Assembly (NCBI RefSeq): GCF_000143415.4
Contig: NW_003314411.1
Span: 124,452-188,451 of the forward strand
Origin: Selaginella moellendorffii
Taxonomy: Eukaryota > Streptophyta > Lycopodiopsida > Selaginellales > Selaginellaceae
DNA: 64,000 nucleotides
Reading direction: 5' to 3'
Part shown: positions 56,884 to 64,000 of the stretch, one piece after another
Layout of the letters: the number at the start of each line of letters is the position of its first letter
How positions within the stretch are numbered: the first letter of the stretch is position 1
Notes under the pieces: generated by a model
Databases searched by the model: none
What the model saw: only the letters and a program-made list of their open reading frames with translations
Told to the model about the DNA's origin: nothing
Translations under genes and position numbers: made by a program

Positions 56884-57816
56884 ATGGCCGATCCACAATC
56901 TCCTCCTTTGACTCTAAAGCAGCAGTTGGTTCAATTGCTTGATGCTATGTGCTTGCAATTGAACAACCAAACTCAGTTGATGGCGGCGTTCACGGCACGT
57001 GGTACAACTCCTCCTGCTCTTGGTGCCAGTCCTCACGTTCGGCCGGAGTTCTTTCGCGGGAATCCTGGGGATGATGTGTACCATTGGTTCGATCACTTTA
57101 CGGTGATTGCCACATATCATTCTTGGGATGATGCTCGACGGTTGCGTGAGTTTCCCACATGTCTCCAAGGGACGGCGTTGCAGTGGTACAATGGTTTGAG
57201 CGCAGCTACTCGTGGGGATTGGAGTGTTCTCCCGGACGTCTTCAAACGCACCTTCGGACATGCCGATGATTGTGATGATGCTTTCCAACAATTGCATTGT
57301 CTTCGCCAAGGGCCATCGGAGTCGGTGATGCAATTTGGCGTTCGTTTCCGAAGTCTTTTGCTTCGTGCGGAGCCAAATATGTCGGAGCGGATCAAGCTAG
57401 GAATGTTGTGGCCAGCACTTCGTCAAGATCTTGTCGGACTTGTGCATGCACTTGCTCCTGCCACCCTTGACGATGCTCTTCGCTTGGCACAACGTTATGA
57501 GACGTCGCCTCTTCCACTTCTCGCTGCATGTCCTTCCGCTCCACTTCCTATGGGTGATGGTCCTGTTCCAATGGAGGTTGATGCTGCTGCTGCTCGAGTC
57601 CAAGGACAAGCGCGAGGATGTGGTCGTGGCCGTGATGTTCGCTGCTGGGCGTGTGATGAAGTTGGTCATACTTATCGGCGTTGTCGTTGTTTTCCGGATT
57701 GGCGACCTCCATTTCCTGGGTGGAGACCTTGGCGTCAGCAACGTCCCCTGGGTGCTGCTGCAGTGGAATGTCTGGACACCGAGATGCATCAGGGAAACGA
57801 GGAGTCGCGCGAGTAA
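56884..57816 (+). CDS. gag: Gag protein of the gypsy element
   Basis: From ATG at 56884 (MADPQSPPLTLKQQ) 310 residues; an upstream in-frame ATG at 56809 adds a hydrophobic leader and is less likely. The capsid-like core reads FFRGNPGDDVYHWFDHFTVI, LQGTALQWYNGLSAATRGDW and FKRTFGHADDCDDAFQQLHC. A zinc knuckle CWACDEVGHTYRRC (C-x2-C-x4-H-x4-C) follows a basic RGCGRGRD linker near residue 270. This is the standard retrotransposon gag, which coats the element RNA. The frame is intact. Pol lies in a different frame and overlaps its end. Confidence 0.9.
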   Translation: MADPQSPPLTLKQQLVQLLDAMCLQLNNQTQLMAAFTARGTTPPALGASPHVRPEFFRGNPGDDVYHWFDHFTVIATYHSWDDARRLREFPTCLQGTALQWYNGLSAATRGDWSVLPDVFKRTFGHADDCDDAFQQLHCLRQGPSESVMQFGVRFRSLLLRAEPNMSERIKLGMLWPALRQDLVGLVHALAPATLDDALRLAQRYETSPLPLLAACPSAPLPMGDGPVPMEVDAAAARVQGQARGCGRGRDVRCWACDEVGHTYRRCRCFPDWRPPFPGWRPWRQQRPLGAAAVECLDTEMHQGNEESRE

Positions 57817-60800
57817 CGGAGGGACCTTGCGCGAATAAATCAGTGACCCCTCCATCTTTCTTTCGGGAGTATCATCAAGGGGTTCACTCGGCACCAGTTC
57901 ATCCAGTGTTTACTTTCCAAGCTCGTTTTTATAACAAGAAGTCTCCTATTATTCTCTCCGTGTTGGTTGATACAGGTTCGAGTTTATCTTCTATTGCTTG
58001 ACCTGTTGCCACACGTTGTCGTCTACACTTGCGTCGTGCGGCAGAACCAGTTTTCATTCTTTATGGCAACGGCCGTACACATGCATGTGCACGGGATGAG
58101 GTGGACCTGGTTGTGCGTGTGGGCGATCTCGAGCTTGAGTTGCAGTCGTTGCGGGTGGTGCCGAGTCAAGCTTTTGACCTCATTCTTGGTATGGATTGGT
58201 TGTAGCGCAATCATGCCAAGTGTGACTTTGAGGCTTCTCCCCCTTGTCTCATACTTCCTTATGTTTCATCTATTCTTCTCACTTCCATACCTCTTCGTCC
58301 CTCTACTTCTACCTCTGCTTCCATTACTTTTGTTTCCCCACTCTTTCCTTCTGTGTTTCCATCTTGTTCTGCTTTTCCCTTTTCCGATCCCTCCGACGAT
58401 CTTTGTGTTGCAGCAGTTGACCGGCTCATGAAAGAGTATTCTGATCTCTTTGAATTTGACCTATCGTCTGGGGCCAAGATTGCCACACGTCATCCAATTC
58501 CCACCGGGGATGCTCGTCCAATCAAGGTTCCTGTTCGTCGTCGGTTACCTAAGGAGATCAAAATTTTACGAGCAAACGTCAAGGAAATGCTGGAAAAGGG
58601 TGTTATTCGGAAGTCGCGGAGTCCTTGGGCATGTGAACCTCATCTTGTGACGAAGCCTGATGGGAGTATTCGTTTTTGCATCGACTATCGTCCGTTAAAC
58701 GAAGTGACGATCCCAGATGTGTATCCTCTTCCTCACACTGCTGATCTCTTGGATCGTCTGGGGCGAAGTTGTTGGTTCACCAAGCTAGATCTTGCTTCTG
58801 GGTATTGGCAAGTACCAATGGCCGAAGAAGATATTCCTAAGACTGCTTTTCGTACACCATTTGGTTTGTACGAGTTCTTAGTGATGCCGTTTGGTTTGAA
58901 CAATGCTCCAGCAACTTTCCAGCGGATGATGGACGAGGTTCTTTGCGATATGCCGGAGGTGACTGCTGACTTCATTGATGATGTCTTGATCCACTCGGAG
59001 GGGATGTGGGAGGAGCACGTTCGTGATGTTTGTAAAGTGTTGGATCGGCTACGCGACGTTGGTTTAAAGCTGAAGCGGTCGAAGTGCGTGTTTGGGTCCA
59101 AGGACACAACTTATCTTGGGTACCGTATTTCTCGTGAGGGTTTGCAAGTTGATCCTGACAAACTTGTGGCTGTTCTAAAGTTCCCTACTCCGAAGTGTGT
59201 AAATGATGTGCAGCGCTTTTTGGGTAAGGTGTAGTATCTTGGTCGTTTTGTGGATCATCTTTCCGATCGCACTACACCATTGCAAGCGTTGCTGAAGTCA
59301 TCAACGTCATCTTTCATCTGGTCTCCGGATTGTGAGCGGGCGTTCGTGGATCTCAAAGAGTTATTGACAACTCCTCCGGTTTTGGCATATCCTGATTACA
59401 CTCGACCTTTTATTTTGCGTGTGGATGCTTTTGACATTGGTCTTAGAGGTGTGTTGATGCAAGAGAGCTCGAGTGTGCTTGGTCAGCGCTATCCCATTGC
59501 ATACATAAGCCGTACATTACAACCAGCGGAGATGAACTACTCCACGACGGAGAAGGAGTGTTTAGCAGCAGTCTGGGGTTTCAAGAAACTTCATGCATAT
59601 CTACATGGTTCTCGGACGTTACTTGAAGGTGACCATGCTGCTGTTACTTCATTATTGAAGCAGAAGAACCTGATTGGTCGTACGGCTCGATGGGCTTTGA
59701 AGCTTCAGATATATAATTTCGATGTTGTTCATTGCCTAGGGAGTTCTATGGCTGATGTTGATGCCCTTTCTCAAGCTCCTCTTCCTTCTTCATTCACTTC
59801 TCATCATTCTGACGAACCTGTTGTTCCAGCATCTGTGGATTTTCTAGATGAGGATTCTGTGCCGTCGGCGGTTGCTGTCCTTGACGTTCAGTGTCCACAG
59901 GGTGCAGAGCAAGATCTGCCTTCTCTTGAGGAGGTTCGCGAGGCTCAGAAGATTGAGCCGTGGATTCGAAGGCTTCGAGATGGGTTTGAGAATCCTGCAT
60001 CACTTGCTGATGACTTGCCTTTCCGGCATTTACATTCTTAATATTGCCTTGAAGATGGCCTTCTTTATTTTGTGGGGACGGATCCTGATGATCATTTACG
60101 ATTGGTGGTACCTTCGGTGTTTATTCCACGGTTTCTCCATGCCTACCATGATTCTCCTGTTCTAGGTGGGCATATGGGACACCGTCGTGTCACCGAGAAG
60201 CTGTGCAGGTCTTTTTATTGGCCGGAGATGCGACGTGATATTATCCGGTATGTGCGTAGCTGCGTTTGGTGCCAAGCTCGTAATACTCCCCCTTGTGCTG
60301 CGGAAGGACGGTTGGAGTCAATTGCAGTTTCCCATCCGTTTCAGTTGGTGGCGTTTGATCTTATGGGACCTTTTCCACGATCGACTGCTGGCAATGAGTA
60401 TGTTATTATTGCTTCTGACTACTTGACTCGTTGGGTGGAAGTTGGTGCTCTTGCTAGTGCCTCTGCAACTGCTGTTGGATACTTCCTCCTCAATCAAGTG
60501 GTGTTCCAGCATTCTTGTCCAGAGCGGATTCTTTTGGATAATGGTCCTGCATTTATGGCTGAGGTATTTCATGTTTTGACATCTCGGTTGGGGATACGCC
60601 ACACTTTTACGAGTGCTTATCATCCACAATCAGACGGTCTGGTGGAACGGCTCGTTCGGAAATTCAAAGGGATGATTTCGAAGTATGTGAACTTTCAGCA
60701 TTCGGATTGGGATGGTTATTTGCCGTCTCTTCGGTATGCCTATGTCACAGGGGTGCAGAGTTCTGTTGGTGCTTCACCATATAAACTTCTATATGGTCAT

Positions 60801-61280
60801 GATCCAATATTACCAACAGAGTTGGGTTTACCTTCGCGATTGCCACGAGCTCCTGATGCTAGGTCATGGGATCAGTATTTGACAAGCATTCTTCCACTTG
60901 TCCGAGCAAAGTCTGCCGAACACTTAGGCTGCGTACAAGTGGGACAACAACGGCGCTACAACTCCCATCATCATCCACCTGCGGAGTACAAAGTGGATGA
61001 TTTGGTGTTAGTCCGTTTTCCCCATCTTACGGTACGTGGTTTATCTAAGGGGCTCCTTGCGCAGTGGAAAGGACCATATTGGGTGTTGCGGCAAGTTGGA
61101 CCGCAAGTTTATGAGGTTCGGCATGATGTTCAGCAGGCCGATCCTCCGGAGATTGTGCATGTGCAGCGGTTAAAACGCTTCATACAAAGGGATAAGGAGC
61201 AGTTAATACCGTCTACAGATCTGCCGATGCCTCCTCCTGACGTTCCTTCAGATCCCGGCCCATCTACAAGAGAACCCTGA
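57681..61280 (+). pseudogene. pol: Pol polyprotein of the gypsy element (four in-frame stops)
   Basis: One frame from 57681 to 61280. Protease: VLVDTGSSLSSIA with the DTG active site at 57969. Reverse transcriptase: KPDGSIRFCIDYRPLNEVT, FTKLDLASGYWQVPM, FVMPFGLNNAPATFQ-type block, FIDDVLIHSE (58971 onward; FIDD as the catalytic box). RNase H: LRVDAFDIGLRGVL, NYSTTEKECLAAVWGFKKLH. Integrase: HHCC zinc motif (HAYHDSP...GHMGHRRV...CVWCQ), catalytic Asp in AFDLMGPFP, Asp in ILLDNGPAF and Glu in PQSDGLVERLV, then a GPYW region. Stops are at 57999 (TGA), 58203 (TAG), 59232 (TAG) and 60039 (TAA); no frameshift is seen. The copy cannot make a full Pol, though it could be mobilised in trans. Confidence 0.92.
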
Positions 61281-61312
61281 CGGCCTTCCATTATTCCGAG
61301 AGGAGGGGATGA

Positions 61313-61486
61313 TATGAGGGCCAAGTGTACGGTTACGATGCCGTATACTAATATTAGCGTAGTGGATTTTGGTAGCTGTCGGATTGGTTTCAATCCGGAC
61401 CACTCGCTCCGGTATATAAGCTAGGGTTTTTGGGCTAATTGATATGCACATTTCTGTATTCCCTTTCCATATTCCATGCACTCACA
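61313..61486 (+). repeat. 3' LTR of the gypsy element
   Basis: 174 bases, starting TATGAGGG (the 5' copy has TGTGAGGG) and ending CACTCACA. Confidence 0.93.
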
Positions 61487-61539
61487 ATTCTAAATTTCCT
61501 TTTTGTTCTTATATTTCCTATTTAGGTCCATTAAAAAAT

Positions 61540-63580
61540 CTTTATACTTTAGTGTTTGACCAGCTTAGAAAAAGTATGTTAATCTCTTTGACTTTGATTT
61601 ATTATTTGAGATTAATATTGCAATGGATTATCATATTCTAACTAGGGATGCGTGTTTGATTAAGGTTTTTGTTTATTATTTTTAATTAAAAGAGATCAAA
61701 ATTTTATGAGTAAATATTCAAGAGATATTAGAGAAGAATGTTATCTAAAAGTCCTAGAGTCCTTAAGCGTGTGTGTGATGAAACTTATAGAAGTATTCAT
61801 TTTTACACTGATAATTATCCATTAAATTATATGACTATTCCAGATGTGTATCTTTTTCTTCCTACTACTAATCTTCTAAATTGTTTAGGGAAAAAGCATT
61901 AGTTCACCAACTTGGATTTTATTTTTGGGTACTGACAAGTGTCGATGGCTGAGGAAAATATTCCCAAAAATAACTTTTATACACTATTTGGTTTATACAA
62001 GTTCTTGATGATGCTATTTAGTTTAAATAATGGTTTTGTTAATCATCCACCCATACTATAGTCCTATAATGAATACTTCCATTTCTACAATGAATTTATT
62101 AATCCTTTTATTATGTAGATTAGGTACTTTATATGAGGCAACTAATCATTCATTTGTACCATAGTTCCACAGTGGATACCTTTGTCTGTGGATGCCTTAT
62201 AAAATAAAAAATATACTTATAGATGCCTAATTTGTACAATTTTAATTTTAAAGGTAGGAATATACTTTATTCAAGGGTATTGCAGTCCCACAATAAATAC
62301 CTTCATCTGTGAATGCCCTACAAGACAAAGGATGTACTTATGGATGCCCAATATGCATAATTTCAATTGTAGGGGTAGGAATATACTTTGTTCAAGGGTA
62401 TATTATATTTTAAGTAGCCACTAATTAATGGGAATTGAACTTGTGTTATTTACTCTAATACTACATGTAGCACACTTTATCTCTCTCCTATTAAACTAAT
62501 TGGAAAAGAAGCGATTACTTGATAAGAAAGTTTTCAGTATTTTATCCAAGGTTCCAAGGATTCATAGTGATAATATATCCAAATTTCATCATATGATCAC
62601 ATATATATTCTTAATATCACCTTAAGAGAAACTTTTTTACTTCATGGGGATTCATATTGATAATTATTAATAATTATCATACTTTTGATCTTTATTCTAT
62701 ATTTTTTCTATACTTACTATAACTCTTCTATTCTAAGCAAGCATATAAAACATCAATGTGTGACAAAAAAGTTACATGTCTTTATATTGACTAAAGATTG
62801 TAAGATAATATTATCCAATATATGTATAGTTGTGTTTGGATCCAAGTTTATAATACTCCCCTTTATACTATGAAAGGATAATTGAAGTTAATTTTAGCTT
62901 TCTACCCATAATTATTTGACTTATTTATAAAAGTTAATGTGTTTGCAATTACTATTAGATATATCCTCTTAAATTCAATGATGTTTCAATATTCTTGTTT
63001 GAAGAGGATTTTGTTAGGCATTGATCTTGTGGCTGAGGTGTTTCACATTTTGACATCTCAATTGAGGATATATTACACTTTTATTATCATCCATAAATTG
63101 ATGGTTTGATAGAATAACTTGTTCAAGGGGATGATCATGAAGTATATCAACTTTTAACATTCAAATTAAGATAGTTATTTACCATATCTTATATATGCAT
63201 ATATCAGAAGGGTGTAGAATTCTATGGTGCTTTACCATATAAACTCTTATATAGTAATAACTTTATATTGCCATCTAAGTTGAGTTTATTTTCAAAATTG
63301 CTACAAGTTGTTAATATTAGGTTTTGGAATCAATATGTAATGAGCATTCTTTCATTAGTTTGAGTGGAGTCTACTAAACATTTAGGCCATATACAAATGG
63401 GATAACAACATTGTTGGGATAATAACATTGCAACCCTTATCATCATCCAATTATGGAGTACAAAATGGATGATTTGATATTGGTTTATTTTCCTAATCCT
63501 ACAGTATATAATTTGGTCCTTGCCTAGTTGAAGGGATTATATCAAATGTTGTGGCATATTAGATTGTAAATTTATGATAT
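61540..63580 (+). pseudogene. Old decayed copy of gypsy pol, split by a TRIM copy
   Basis: 61540-62034 follows the reverse-transcriptase region of the intact element base for base, for example CCAGATGTGTATC at 61842 and GGTTTATACAAGTTC near 61990. 62790-63570 follows the integrase region (TTATCCAATATATGTATAG; ATGGATGATTTGATATTGG). Nearly every difference is C to T or G to A, leaving the sequence very AT-rich and full of stops. The RNase H part is missing where the TRIM lies. Confidence 0.85.
62035..62610 (-). mobile_element. TRIM retroelement, decayed fourth copy
   Basis: Matches the leader (CATCCACCCATAC.ATAGTCC..., TAAGTAGCCACTAATTAATGG) and one LTR (62466 to about 62607, starting TGTAGCACACTTTATC) of the TRIM at 33899-34598. 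Part of the leader is present twice. The other LTR is not recognisable. Confidence 0.75.
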
Positions 63581-64000
63581 ATACTTTTAGAGGCAATAAC
63601 CTCTGGAGGAGGTGGTGGAATACGAGTGAAATCAAAATAAGTAAGAAACATAAAATATCAAAAGTAAGCCGATGAATAGAGGAAAATTGAGTCAATAAAT
63701 AACCTCAAAGGCGTGAGAAAGCACAAAGAAACACTTAGATGTTGTTAATCTAACTTATTACAAGGGTGTATTGTCTTCTAATGACGACAAAGAAGACAAA
63801 CCTTTGATCCAATTAAAAAAGAAGGATTACATTGATGAGAATAATTAGCAATATAGCAATAAAAATCTTAAGAATAAAAAAGGATGATGAACTTCCTCAT
63901 AAAGAGAATCCTGTAATAAAAATTATAAAACTATATGTTATAAGAAATGAATATAACCAATGAGGATGAAAGCCATAATTAAAAACTTAAGAACTTAAGA
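63581..64000. other. AT-rich end of the window
   Basis: Similarity to the gypsy element fades here. No gene or repeat is recognised. Confidence 0.35.

Larger units (their letters stand above)
56476..61486 (+). mobile_element. Ty3/gypsy LTR retrotransposon
   Basis: LTRs of 174 bases each at 56476-56649 and 61313-61486 are almost identical (a handful of differences, mostly transitions) and end CACTCACA. The 4 bases ATTC flank both sides (56472-56475 and 61487-61490). A purine-rich tract (GAGAGGAGGGGATGA) precedes the 3' LTR. The order gag, protease, reverse transcriptase, RNase H, integrase is that of Ty3/gypsy. Pol is in one frame broken only by four stops. The close LTR match points to a fairly recent insertion; a solo LTR (50392-50546) and a decayed copy (61540-63580) belong to the same or a close family. 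Confidence 0.95.

Overview
The window reads as nuclear DNA of a land plant. The genes include a GTE-type bromodomain protein, a 20S proteasome beta-3 subunit, a GH9 endoglucanase, a PLS-type pentatricopeptide-repeat (PPR) protein, a UDP-glucuronate 4-epimerase, a GRAS regulator and a GILT-type thiol reductase. Telomere-type TTTAGGG units are also present. Introns are very short (about 40-100 bases) with GT..AG ends. These traits fit a lycophyte such as Selaginella; this is an inference and nothing here proves the species.

Layout. 1-15.4 kb is gene-rich: GTE bromodomain protein (minus, cut by the window edge), PBC1, GH9 endoglucanase, a PPR gene whose 3' end reads through an antisense tRNA-Ile gene, a second tRNA-Ile, a probable plastid protein with a CP12-like stretch, an aldo-keto reductase, and a six-exon membrane-anchored protein built by tandem exon+intron duplication. 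16.9-38.3 kb is a nest of mobile DNA. It holds TRIM elements (miniature LTR elements), a degenerate LTR retroelement with ~1.3-1.4 kb LTRs and, between perfect 25-bp inverted repeats at 17605-17629 and 30034-30058, a 12.45-kb block. That block carries a DUF7869/DDE-like transposase-type gene, a divergent 10-exon gene with a ParB-like and a HAD-phosphatase-like domain, and about 20 copies of a ~22-bp palindrome that I see nowhere else in the window. This block is the best candidate for an undescribed system.

38.3-43.8 kb is AT-rich and shows no gene. 43.8-47.6 kb holds the convergent UDP-glucuronate epimerase and GRAS genes. 48-55.3 kb is a decayed segmental duplication: a truncated GILT pseudogene and a pseudogene of an unrecognised seven-exon gene lie to the left of the intact unrecognised gene and intact GILT gene, with a solo LTR and a stray piece of PPR gene between them. 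56.5-61.5 kb is a nearly complete Ty3/gypsy element with 174-bp LTRs and four in-frame stops in pol. 61.5-63.6 kb is a second, much older copy of the same family, decayed largely by transitions and split by a TRIM copy.

How parts relate. The host genes have unrelated housekeeping and developmental roles (protein turnover, chromatin reading, wall modification, organelle RNA processing, pectin/hemicellulose precursor synthesis). The divergent pair GTE/PBC1 shares a 1.1-kb promoter region. Within the 12.45-kb block, the two divergent genes, the palindromes and the inverted ends look like parts of one mobile unit; that functional link is inferred, not shown.
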